Part shown: in pieces, positions 53,613-62,417 of the stretch | How positions within the stretch are numbered: the stretch's first letter is position 1 | How the letters are laid out: every line of letters begins with the position of its first letter | Source of the DNA: DATCRE01 sp964235605 | GTDB lineage: Bacteria > Bacteroidota > Bacteroidia > Cytophagales > Cyclobacteriaceae | DNA length: 64,000 bases | Direction: 5' to 3' | NCBI GenBank assembly: GCA_964235605.1 | Contig: CAXSCR010000002.1 | Location: forward strand, 1 to 64,000 | Made by a program: the position numbers and the translations under genes | The notes under the pieces: model-generated | Seen by the model: the letters and a program-made list of their open reading frames with translations, nothing else | What the model was told of the DNA's origin: nothing | Database searches by the model: none

Positions 53613-54200
53613 ATGGAATCAGCAAGCGGGTTTTATATTAAAGGAATGGTATGTGACCGTTGTGTATCAGTATTACGCGATGTATTAACTGCTATGGGAT
53701 TCAATGTTGAAAAAATAAGCTTGGGTAAAGTAACAATTTTAAAGTCCTGTTGATAGGGATAGTCTTAAAACATGATAGAAAATTTATTATTGGAAATGGT
53801 TTTGAACTTGTAAATAACAAGCATACGAGGCTTATCAAGCAAGTGAAAGATATAGTCAATGAGATTTTATCACAAAACGAAAAGAATGACAGTAAGTTGA
53901 AGTTTTCTTATCTTCTTTCTGAATCCCTTCACATGATTAAAATGAAGTATTCTCGAAGTAAGAGGGTGTTACTTTGGAGCATTATATTTTAATAACAAAG
54001 GTTAGAAAAGGTTAAAGCGCTTTTATTCGTATACTGAATTTACCTTAACTGAGATTGCCTACATTACAGGGTTCAGCAGTGTGAACCACCTCTCAAGGCG
54101 GTTTAAGGAACTTCCACCATCGTATTTCAAGCAAATGCGTTCTCAGAACAGAAAGTTGATGTTACGTGTGCTTAATTCGACGTTACGCGATAAAAGTTAA
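53613..54200 (+). pseudogene. Frameshifted HMA-AraC regulator upstream of copA
   Basis: Begins MESASGFYIKGMVCDRCVSV, a heavy-metal-associated-like domain with the CxxC of Bacteroidota metal-responsive AraC regulators; it stops at 53753. The middle continues in another frame at 53750-53992 (IGNGFELVNNKHTRLIKQVK). A third reads GVTLEHYILITKVRKG, and the AraC helix-turn-helix follows as YTEFTLTEIAYITGFSSVNH, LSRRFKELPPSYFKQM, ending 54200. At least three frame changes are needed, so no functional protein is made. It would have controlled the copper ATPase 93 bp downstream. Confidence 0.82.
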
Positions 54201-54292
54201 ATTTTGTAAATCAAAGCCACTAAAGTATAAAACTAAAAGTGGTTGAAGCTTGTATTATTGTAGTAAGTAAAGCTAACGTAATTTTAGAAACG

Positions 54293-56554
54293 ATGTCAAC
54301 AAATACATTAACACTTGATAAGAAGATAGCTGGTAAGTATACACGCAATACATTTACCGTGCTTGAAATGACTTGCGCCGCATGTGCAATAAGCGTAGAA
54401 TCGATGCTAAAGTCAGCAATGGGGGTAAGAGATGCTGGTGTAAATTTCGCAAATCAATCAGCTTGGGTTGAATACGATGATAAAATAGTTAGGCCTTCCG
54501 ATCTTCAAAACGTAGTTCGTGCAATTGGGTATGATTTGGTCGTAGATGTTGACGATCCCCAGGCAATTAAGGAAGAGTCTCAAAGGAAGCATTATGAGGA
54601 AGTTAAAAACAGAACTATCTGGTCTTCAATACTTACAATTCCTGTTGTGATCATTGGAATGTTCTTTATGGACATGCTTTATGGAAATTATATTTCGATG
54701 ATACTTTCTGCACCTGTTGTTTTTTACTTTGGCAGAAACTTTTTTGTTAACGCCTGGAAGCAAGCCAGGTTAGGTAAAACTAATATGGACACACTGGTTG
54801 CCCTTTCAACAGGCATCGCGTTTCTGTTTAGCATGTTTAATACTTTTTTTTCTGAATTCTGGCATTCAAGAGGGATTCATGCCCATGTTTATTATGAAGC
54901 TGCTGCAGTAGTTATAGCATTTATTTCTTTAGGCAAGCTTCTGGAAGAAAAAGCCAAATCAAACACTTCATCTGCAATCAAGAAACTCATGGGGTTGCAA
55001 CCGAAAACCGTAAACGCGATTGTTGACGGCATTGAGAAAGAAATTCCAATTGCATCAGTCAAGGTTGGAAACATAATTGTTGTTCGTCCTGGTGAAAGAA
55101 TTCCTGTTGACGGAATTGTTACTTCTGGATCTTCTTATGTAGATGAAAGCATGATTTCAGGTGAACCGATTCCAGTTGACAAAAAAGAAGGCGAGAAAAT
55201 TTTTGCCGGTACGGTAAATCAGAAGGGGAGTTTTCAATTTGAGGCAAAGAAGGTCGGTGGCGACACCATTCTTGCCCATATTATAAAGATGGTTCAGGAA
55301 GCCCAGGGAAGTAAAGCACCGGTTCAGAAATTGGTAGACAAGATTGCTGGAATCTTTGTTCCTGTTGTCATCGGAATTGCAATTTGTACTTTCATAATAT
55401 GGATGTGGGTAGGAGGTGATGATAATGCATTCACCCATGCACTGCTTACTTCAGTTACCGTTTTGGTAATTGCTTGCCCTTGTGCCTTAGGATTAGCAAC
55501 ACCAACTGCAATAATGGTTGGTGTTGGAAAGGGCGCAGAAAATAATATTCTTATTAAAGATGCAGAGAGCCTTGAGTTGGCTCACAAAGTCAATGCAATT
55601 ATCCTTGATAAAACGGGAACTATCACTGAAGGAAAACCTTTAGTTACTGACTTGATCTGGGATACTCAAGAAAATTTTAGTTCAAATATATTTAAACAAA
55701 TCCTTTATACTTTAGAGAGTCAGTCAGAGCATCCTTTAGCTGAGGCTGTTATTACTAGATTGAAGGATGAAGGTGTAATTAGTATTACGCTTGGAAGATT
55801 TGAAAGCCTTACAGGCCGTGGCGTTAAGGCGATGTTTCAGGATGTTTTCTATTATGTAGGCAATAGAAAACTTATTGAGGAAAACAATGTAAGAATTAGC
55901 AATCACTTGAAGGAACTTGCATCTCGACTACAATCCGAAGCGAAAACTGTAGTATTTTTTGCAGATCAAATTCAGGTTTTGGCAGTAGTAGCTATAGCCG
56001 ATAAAATCAAAGCTACTTCAGCTGATGCAATCAGTGCTTTACAGAAGAAAGGAATTGATGTTTACATGCTTACCGGAGATAATGAACAAACAGCTAAGGC
56101 AGTAGCCAGTCAGGTGGGATTAAAACATTACAAAGCAGAAGTTTTACCAGCCGAGAAGGCGGAGTTTGTAAAAGTCCTTCAGCAGAATGGAAAGGTTGTA
56201 GCTATGGTTGGCGATGGAATTAATGACTCGCAAGCGCTGGCTCAGGCAGATGTAAGTATAGCTATGGGCAAGGGTTCTGATATTGCTATGGATGTGGCAA
56301 AGATTACTTTGATCACTTCCGATCTTCAATCAATCCCAAAAGCATTAAACCTTTCTACTAAAACGGTAAGGGGCATCCGCCAGAATCTATTCTGGGCATT
56401 TATCTATAACCTCATTGGAATTCCTCTTGCTGCCGGAGTATTGTATCCGGTGAACGGGTTTCTGCTGGATCCAATGATCGCGGGAGCGGCTATGGCTTTA
56501 AGTTCAGTTAGTGTTGTTGGAAATAGTTTAAGATTGAAAGCTGAAAAGATTTAA
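54293..56554 (+). CDS. copA: Copper-translocating P1B-type ATPase
   Basis: 753 residues. One N-terminal HMA domain with MTCAAC (Cys28, Cys31), eight membrane helices, actuator motif SGEPIP, the Cu-binding CPC in VIACPCALGLATPTA (around residue 393), phosphorylation site DKTGT (around 437), SEHPLAEA HP motif and hinge GDGINDSQALAQADV (around 640). CPC plus the C-terminal helices point to Cu(I) export across the inner membrane. ATG 54293 is preferred over a GTG 54 bases upstream. Its likely regulator is a pseudogene, so control may be lost or constitutive. Confidence 0.95.
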   Translation: MSTNTLTLDKKIAGKYTRNTFTVLEMTCAACAISVESMLKSAMGVRDAGVNFANQSAWVEYDDKIVRPSDLQNVVRAIGYDLVVDVDDPQAIKEESQRKHYEEVKNRTIWSSILTIPVVIIGMFFMDMLYGNYISMILSAPVVFYFGRNFFVNAWKQARLGKTNMDTLVALSTGIAFLFSMFNTFFSEFWHSRGIHAHVYYEAAAVVIAFISLGKLLEEKAKSNTSSAIKKLMGLQPKTVNAIVDGIEKEIPIASVKVGNIIVVRPGERIPVDGIVTSGSSYVDESMISGEPIPVDKKEGEKIFAGTVNQKGSFQFEAKKVGGDTILAHIIKMVQEAQGSKAPVQKLVDKIAGIFVPVVIGIAICTFIIWMWVGGDDNAFTHALLTSVTVLVIACPCALGLATPTAIMVGVGKGAENNILIKDAESLELAHKVNAIILDKTGTITEGKPLVTDLIWDTQENFSSNIFKQILYTLESQSEHPLAEAVITRLKDEGVISITLGRFESLTGRGVKAMFQDVFYYVGNRKLIEENNVRISNHLKELASRLQSEAKTVVFFADQIQVLAVVAIADKIKATSADAISALQKKGIDVYMLTGDNEQTAKAVASQVGLKHYKAEVLPAEKAEFVKVLQQNGKVVAMVGDGINDSQALAQADVSIAMGKGSDIAMDVAKITLITSDLQSIPKALNLSTKTVRGIRQNLFWAFIYNLIGIPLAAGVLYPVNGFLLDPMIAGAAMALSSVSVVGNSLRLKAEKI

Positions 56555-56830
56555 TCGGGTTGTGTCTGTATATTTTCTTAGTGGAGGCAGTGAAACAACT
56601 GGCTTCTTCTATTGTAAGCTATATAAATCCTACTACTTAAGTACAAGTTTTGACCTTAGTTCGAGCGATATCTTTGTTTCACTAAATCAAAGATTATGAA
56701 AAATGTTAATTAAATCGTGTCATCTTGCTATCTGTAGGAATTATGGTGGCGCTGTTTTGCATTACACCCGTTTTTTAAACAGTTGAGTTTGTCCTATAAA
56801 GACAAAGCATTTCTGGAATAGTTTATTTGA
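56555..56830. other. Spacer after copA
   Basis: About 275 bases with stops in all frames and no recognised site. Confidence 0.4.
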
Positions 56831-57055
56831 GTAAGTAACGTTACTAAACCGGACACAAAAAATCTGACAATTCCGAACATGCAAAGCTCCCACTGCCAAA
56901 TGACAATACTGAATACAGTAAACTCAGTTGGAGGAAACATTAAGTCAATTTCCCCGACCAAAGCAGTAATCGAGTTGAGGAGCGGCATAACAAAAGACGC
57001 GGTAATCCAGGCAATTCAAAAAGCCGGATACAACGTAGTAAATGGAACTCTTTAA
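56831..57055 (+). pseudogene. HMA-domain copper chaperone remnant
   Basis: An open stretch ending at TAA 57055 reads LTIPNMQSSHCQMTILNTV, KAVIELRSGITKDAV and IQAIQKAGYNVVNGTL, a complete HMA fold. The first metal-binding Cys is replaced by Ser (MQSSHC instead of MxCxxC). There is no good start: the only ATG (56879) falls at the metal loop, cutting off the first strand. Most likely a decayed chaperone gene, 11 bp before an intact one. Confidence 0.65.
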
Positions 57056-57066
57056 ATTTTTATAAA

Positions 57067-57276
57067 ATGGAAACAATCAAATTCAAAACAACCATAAAGT
57101 GCTCGGGATGTGTAGCGAAAGTAACTCCATTCCTGAATGAAGCGCTAGGTGAAGACAACTGGGAAGTTGATTACAACAACCCATCAAAAGTGCTTACGGT
57201 AGTTGGCGAGCAAGATCAAACCAAAGTTATCAAAGCTGTTGAAAAGGCTGGGTATAAAGCCGAGAAGCTACCTTAA
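57067..57276 (+). CDS. Small HMA-domain copper-binding protein
   Basis: 69 residues, a single heavy-metal-associated domain: METIKFKTTIKCSGCVAKV with Cys12 and Cys15, then DNWEVDYNNPSKVLTVVGE and the GYKAE end. Likely cytoplasmic Cu(I) chaperone or buffer for CopA. Followed by a strong terminator, so it ends the copA unit. Confidence 0.9.
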   Translation: METIKFKTTIKCSGCVAKVTPFLNEALGEDNWEVDYNNPSKVLTVVGEQDQTKVIKAVEKAGYKAEKLP

Positions 57277-57280
57277 ATTG

Positions 57281-57312
57281 AAAGATCCAGAGGCCTGTAT
57301 GCGGATCTTTTT
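57281..57312 (+). terminator. Intrinsic terminator
   Basis: Perfect 8-bp stem AAAGATCC/GGATCTTT with a 14-base loop and five T residues, starting 4 bases after the chaperone stop. Confidence 0.85.
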
Positions 57313-57456
57313 CACTTCCGGTTTCCGTATTATTATTTATCGAACTGTTGCAATGCGTCAAAATCTTAAAATTTCGATCTTTTCTGTATATTTCGTAAAG
57401 TATTAACAGTAAAGTATAAATCTTTAATAATTAATTACGTTAGATTTGGGTAATCA

Positions 57457-57864
57457 ATGAAAGCAAGAAAGATCATATCAGCTATTACATTATGCCTTCT
57501 GGTTCTAACATCCAGCAGCAATTTTGTAATTGGTATGCACTTATGCGGCGGGCACATTCAAGATGTTGCCTTTCTAGGTCAGGCAGAGCGGTGTGTTAGT
57601 GAGAAGAAAATGCCGCCATGCCACCGACAGGAATCAAAGCCTTGCTGTGAAGATCAAACCATTGTTCACAAAGGTGATGATGTCAAAGCATCGATAAATC
57701 AAGTTAACTTTGCGCCTGAAGTTTCTATTGAAATTGATCTTCCTTCATTTGTTATTACTGAAGTAATTCCCTCATCTCCCGCTGCAAAGCTTGAGTACTA
57801 TAATTACGATCCACCTTTGCCTTCGACTGATCTCGTAGTCGCTTTACAGGTATTCCTTATTTGA
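57457..57864 (+). CDS. HYC_CC_PP-type small exported protein
   Basis: 135 residues. Signal-like N-terminus (ITLCLLVLTSSSNFVIG), then MHLCGGH, a CC pair in ESKPCCEDQ and YNYDPPLP near the end, the three landmarks of a small Bacteroidota family found beside CusA-type metal pumps. Here the first landmark is HLC rather than HYC. Rich in Cys and His, so a periplasmic metal-binding role is plausible. It leads the cus operon, about 90 bp ahead of cusA. Confidence 0.8.
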   Translation: MKARKIISAITLCLLVLTSSSNFVIGMHLCGGHIQDVAFLGQAERCVSEKKMPPCHRQESKPCCEDQTIVHKGDDVKASINQVNFAPEVSIEIDLPSFVITEVIPSSPAAKLEYYNYDPPLPSTDLVVALQVFLI

Positions 57865-57956
57865 TTTTCTATTCTTTTGTAAGAGCGTTCTTGCTCTTAA
57901 AGTAATCGCTTTTATAAAGCGAAAATCAACCTTGTTTTCATTCTTCATTTTAAGTC

Positions 57957-59243
57957 ATGATAGAAAATTTAATTTCCCTATCGCTACGCAATAGATTTTT
58001 GGTATTGTTAATAGCCTCAGGTCTGTTTGGATGGGGTGTCTATTCTATAAAAACAAATAAGATAGATGCGATTCCTGATCTCTCAGAAAACCAAGTGATT
58101 GTATTTACGGAATGGATGGGACGAAGTCCACAGATTATGGAAGATCAAGTGACTTATCAGTTGGTTACTAATCTTCAAGGCTTACCACGGGTAAAATATG
58201 TACGGGGCGCTTCCATGTTTGGGATGAGCTTCGTGTATGTTATCTTCAATGATGAAACAGAAATTTACTGGGCGAGGGAAAGAGTTCTTGAGCGCCTTAA
58301 TTATGCGAGTCGATTGTTACCTGAAGGCGTAACGCCAACGCTTGGCCCTGATGGGACTGGCGTTGGACATATTCTTTGGTACACGCTCGATGCACCGGGA
58401 ATGGATCTTGGTGAACAACGCGCACTTCAGGATTGGTATGTAAAATTTGCACTTCAAAATGCACCGGGTGTTAGTGAGATAGCATCGTTCGGAGGTTTCC
58501 AAAAACAATATCAGTTAACACTTAATCCAAACAAGTTAACCTATTACGGATTATCTGTTCAGGAAGTGATTCAATCTGTTCGTTCGAATAATAACGAGGC
58601 CGGTGGACGCAAATTCGAAATGAGCGATATCGGTTACATCATTAAAACCACTGGTTATCTGAAATCTCTTGAAGAGATTGAAAACATCGCATTAAAGACA
58701 ATGAATACAACCCCGATAACAGTAAGAGACATTGCTACCGTACAAATGACGGGTGAAACCCGCCTTGGAATTTTTGATGAAAACGGTGAAGGCGAAGTAG
58801 TAGGGGGCATTGTTGTGATGCGCTATGGTGAGAATGCCGATGAGGTAATCCAGGGCGTGAAGAAAAAGATGTTAGAGGTTGCGAAAGGATTTCCGAAGGG
58901 AGTAAAGTTTACTTTGGTATATGATCGTAGTGAATTGATTGAAGAATCAGTTTCATCTATTAAGACAACCTTGATTGAAGAAATGATCGTGGTTTCCTTA
59001 GTGGTTATACTTTTCCTTTTTCACTGGCGGAGCGCCGCAAGCATTATCATTCAGATACCTATTACACTTGCCACAAGTTTCATATTGTTAAACGCATTTG
59101 GCATTTCATCAAACATTATGTCACTGACAGGTATAGCGTTGGCAATAGGTGTTATTGTTGATAACGGTATCATCATGGCTGAAAATTCTTATAAGAACTT
59201 ATCGCATCGGTTTTCAGAATTAAATCCTGAATCTAAAGACTAG
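57957..59243 (+). CDS. cusA: CusA/CzcA-type RND pump, N-terminal half
   Basis: 428 residues covering the first part of a heavy-metal RND transporter: first helix (LLIASGLFGWGVYSI), DAIPDLSENQVIVFTEW, MGRSPQIMEDQVTYQLVTNL, GASMFGMSFVYVIF, the first periplasmic domain and helices up to GVIVDNGIIMAENSYKN, which contains the proton-relay Asp. The reading frame stops at 59243 in the cytoplasmic loop. The missing part is encoded by the next ORF in another frame, starting 5 bases later. Family members are about 1030-1450 residues, so this is half a gene. Confidence 0.88.
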   Translation: MIENLISLSLRNRFLVLLIASGLFGWGVYSIKTNKIDAIPDLSENQVIVFTEWMGRSPQIMEDQVTYQLVTNLQGLPRVKYVRGASMFGMSFVYVIFNDETEIYWARERVLERLNYASRLLPEGVTPTLGPDGTGVGHILWYTLDAPGMDLGEQRALQDWYVKFALQNAPGVSEIASFGGFQKQYQLTLNPNKLTYYGLSVQEVIQSVRSNNNEAGGRKFEMSDIGYIIKTTGYLKSLEEIENIALKTMNTTPITVRDIATVQMTGETRLGIFDENGEGEVVGGIVVMRYGENADEVIQGVKKKMLEVAKGFPKGVKFTLVYDRSELIEESVSSIKTTLIEEMIVVSLVVILFLFHWRSAASIIIQIPITLATSFILLNAFGISSNIMSLTGIALAIGVIVDNGIIMAENSYKNLSHRFSELNPESKD

Positions 59244-59248
59244 ACATT

Positions 59249-61180
59249 ATGTTCAAGAAAATATTTAAAATAAAATCGTACAATAAGATTGATGAAGCTG
59301 AGCGCTTGGCGATCATAGAAAAATCATCCAAGCAGGTTTCGCGTGGTGTGTTTTATTCTACGATCATAATAATTACTTCATTCCTGCCGGTATTTATGCT
59401 TACCGGTCAGGAAGGGAAACTATTTCATCCGCTCGCCTATACAAAAACATTCATTTTAATAGTTGATGCAATTCTTGTGGTTACGCTTGCTCCAGTAATC
59501 ATTTCATTTTTTATGAAAGGGAGATTTACAGATGAAAAGAGTAACCCGATAAACCATTTTTTAGAAAGAATTTATGAACCGATCATCAGGGCTTGTATGA
59601 AATGGAGGAAGACAACTATAGGAATAAATCTTTTGGCACTGATCGTTAGCATTCCATTGATGATGAGTTTGGGGAGTGAGTTCATGCCTCCGCTGGACGA
59701 ACAGTCAATATTATTTATGCCTGTTACACTTCCTGATGTTTCCAATGAAGAAGCAAAACGAATTCTTCAGGTTCAGGATAAGATTATCAAATCTGTTCCA
59801 GAGGTAGATAAGGTTTTGGGTAAAGCCGGAAGGGCAAGTACCGCTACAGACAATTCTCCCATTGGTATGATCGAGACAATCGTGATGTTGAAACCAAAAA
59901 CAGAATGGCGTGAAGGAATTACAAAGAAAGATATCATTAATGAATTAGACGCTATGCTTCAAATACCAGGAGTTGTTAACGGTTGGACTCAGCCTATCAT
60001 TAATCGAATTAATATGTTGTCAACAGGTATCAGAACTGATGTGGGTGTGAAAGTTTATGGTCAGAATCTGGATACTGTTTATTCCATTTCAGAAAGAGTA
60101 AAGACTGCATTGGAAGATGTTCCCGGAGTAAAAGATCTTTATGTCGATCCTATAACAGGAGGAAAATACCTGACTATCGATGTAAACCGTGAAGCACTTG
60201 GCCGATATGGACTTACCGTTAACGATGTAAACATGATAGTGGAGTCTGCCATCGGTGGAACACCTATTGGCCAAACAATAGAAGGTAGACAGCGATTTAC
60301 AATCAGCGTTCGACTTGCGCAAGATTATCGGAACAGCATAGCGCAATTGAAACATATCCCTGTAAAAACAGCAAGACTCGGCACTGTTCCACTGTCATCA
60401 GTAGCAAACTTCCGATTTGAAAATGGTCCGCCAATGATCAACTCTGAAAATGCCATGCTGCGTGGCGCTGTTTTGTTTAATGTTCGGGATCGTGATCTTG
60501 GAAGTACCGTACAAGAAGCCATTCAAAAGTTAAATGCTGAAATGGGCATATTGCCTAGTGGTTACTATGTTGAATGGAGTGGTCAATATGAAAACCTAAT
60601 ACGCGGTAAACAAACACTCATGGTCATTTTACCTGTGGTAATGTTGATCATTTTTATTTCCCTATACCTCGCCTTTAAATCAATACGAGAAGCCTTCTTT
60701 AGTTTGATCACAGTTCCCTTCGCCTTGATAGGGGGTGCTTACATGGTTTATTTCTATGGAGTGAATTTATCGGTTGCAGTTGCTGTAGGTTTCATCGCCT
60801 TGTTTGGAATTGCAGTTGAAACAGGGGTTGTGATGGTAATATATCTTAACGATGCCATGCAGCACTTGATAAACCTTAAAGGCAATTCCAGTGCAACTAT
60901 TTCGCGTGAGGAACTCAGAGAGCATGTTATTGCAGGAGCCGCAAAACGCCTTCGCCCAAAATTAATGACTGTTTCAGTTGCGCTTTTTGGGTTGGTGCCA
61001 GTGTTGTGGTCTACCGGAGTAGGTAGTGATGTGATGCAGCCAATTGTGTTACCAATGATAGGAGGGGTACTCACCTCGTCAACGCACATCTTGCTTGTAA
61101 CACCACTCATTTTTTTGATGACTAAAGAATATGAATTGAGAAAATTCGGAAAACTAGAAGTTTATGAAGTTAAGCATTAA
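59249..61180 (+). CDS. cusA: CusA/CzcA-type RND pump, C-terminal half
   Basis: 643 residues: IEKSSKQVSRGVFYSTIIII, SFLPVFMLTGQEGKLFHPL, YTKTF, GSEFMPPLDEQSILFMPVTL, the second periplasmic domain and the last helices (LMVILPVVMLIIFISLYLAF, LRPKLMTVSVALFGLVPVLW). It begins MFKKIFKIKS with its own ATG, so two polypeptides could be made and might assemble. Equally, a single frameshift could have inactivated the pump. Exports Cu/Ag from periplasm to outside with CusB and CusC. Overlaps the next gene by 17 bp. Confidence 0.88.
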   Translation: MFKKIFKIKSYNKIDEAERLAIIEKSSKQVSRGVFYSTIIIITSFLPVFMLTGQEGKLFHPLAYTKTFILIVDAILVVTLAPVIISFFMKGRFTDEKSNPINHFLERIYEPIIRACMKWRKTTIGINLLALIVSIPLMMSLGSEFMPPLDEQSILFMPVTLPDVSNEEAKRILQVQDKIIKSVPEVDKVLGKAGRASTATDNSPIGMIETIVMLKPKTEWREGITKKDIINELDAMLQIPGVVNGWTQPIINRINMLSTGIRTDVGVKVYGQNLDTVYSISERVKTALEDVPGVKDLYVDPITGGKYLTIDVNREALGRYGLTVNDVNMIVESAIGGTPIGQTIEGRQRFTISVRLAQDYRNSIAQLKHIPVKTARLGTVPLSSVANFRFENGPPMINSENAMLRGAVLFNVRDRDLGSTVQEAIQKLNAEMGILPSGYYVEWSGQYENLIRGKQTLMVILPVVMLIIFISLYLAFKSIREAFFSLITVPFALIGGAYMVYFYGVNLSVAVAVGFIALFGIAVETGVVMVIYLNDAMQHLINLKGNSSATISREELREHVIAGAAKRLRPKLMTVSVALFGLVPVLWSTGVGSDVMQPIVLPMIGGVLTSSTHILLVTPLIFLMTKEYELRKFGKLEVYEVKH

Positions 61181-62417
61181 GATAACAATACTGTTTACAG
61201 GTATCTGTCTTGGAATGGTGACTTGGAGTAATGCCCAGGTGATCAGCCTCGATAGTGTTCTGAATTTGATTGACAAGCAAAATCCCACGCTGCAAGAGTA
61301 TGATAATAAAGTGAAAGCTTTAAATGCGTATTCCACCGGAGCAAAAAGTTGGATGGCTCCGATGGTGGGTGCAGGAACATTTATGACACCCTATCCTAAG
61401 CAGATGCTTATGGATGAAAGGGATAAAGGTTCTGTGATGTTTTCTGTTGAACAGCAAATACCAAATCCCGCTAAGCTTAATGCTAATAAAAAGTTTTTGT
61501 CATCTCGTGCAGCGGTTGAACAGCAAGGTCGTGCATACCAATTTAATTCCTTAAGGGCTGAGGCAAAAACGTATTACTATCAGTGGCTGGTTGCCGAGGA
61601 GAAGACGAAGATCCTGAAACAGGATGAGCGCATTATGGATCTAATGTTAAAGCTTTCGCGGATACGATACCCCTACAATCAGGGAAGCCTTGGAAACATT
61701 TACAAGGCTGAAGGAAGATTGCAGGAAGTACAAAACATGCAATTGATGACTCAGGGATATATCGAGGAAAAAAGCTACAAATTAAAAACCTTGATGAATC
61801 TTGCTCCCGATGCTACCATCATGGTGGATACTACATTGAAGGTTAAGTATGTGAGTAATCAAATAGCTTATGATACAGCTTCACTAGGCGATCAACGTAG
61901 CGATGTTAAGCAAATCGATAAGACAATTGAAGTGATGAGATTAAATCAACAACTTCAGAAGTATCAGGCCAAACCTGATTTTCGGATAAGGTTCGATCAC
62001 ATGCAACCTATCGGAAACATGCCGACTATGTTCACTGCCATGGCTATGGTCTCCATACCGATCGCCCCCTGGTCTTCTAAAATGTACAAAGCTGAAGTAA
62101 AAGGAATGCAGTATGATATAGAAGCGATGAAAAAAGGCCGGGAAGCATTGCTAATTGAAACGCGAGGTATGCTTTCTGGAATGGCTGCTCAGTTGAATAG
62201 AATGCAACAGCAACTAACAAATTATAAAACGAAGATAATTCCATCCTTAACCAAAAATTATCAAACGCTAATGCTGGCTTATGAAGAGAACCGGGAACAG
62301 TTGCCAATAGTGATTGATGGATGGGAAGCAATGAACATTGTTCAGATGCAATATCTCGATAAACTTGAAGAGTACTACAACATGATCGTGAATTATGAAA
62401 AGCAATTGGAGAAATAA
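61164..62417 (+). CDS. cusC: CusC-like TolC-family outer-membrane protein
   Basis: 417 residues: signal peptide to SNAQV, then ISLDSVLNLIDKQNPTLQEY and the two helical OEP repeats (QGRAYQFNSLRAEAKTYYYQ, LSRIRYPYNQGSLGNIYKAE, MQQQLTNYKTKIIPSLTKNY). Methionine-rich patches (MVGAGTFMTPYPKQMLMDE, DHMQPIGNMPTMFTAMAMV) fit copper traffic. Start and end overlap both neighbours, so the operon is translationally coupled. Confidence 0.88.
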   Translation: MKLSIKITILFTGICLGMVTWSNAQVISLDSVLNLIDKQNPTLQEYDNKVKALNAYSTGAKSWMAPMVGAGTFMTPYPKQMLMDERDKGSVMFSVEQQIPNPAKLNANKKFLSSRAAVEQQGRAYQFNSLRAEAKTYYYQWLVAEEKTKILKQDERIMDLMLKLSRIRYPYNQGSLGNIYKAEGRLQEVQNMQLMTQGYIEEKSYKLKTLMNLAPDATIMVDTTLKVKYVSNQIAYDTASLGDQRSDVKQIDKTIEVMRLNQQLQKYQAKPDFRIRFDHMQPIGNMPTMFTAMAMVSIPIAPWSSKMYKAEVKGMQYDIEAMKKGREALLIETRGMLSGMAAQLNRMQQQLTNYKTKIIPSLTKNYQTLMLAYEENREQLPIVIDGWEAMNIVQMQYLDKLEEYYNMIVNYEKQLEK

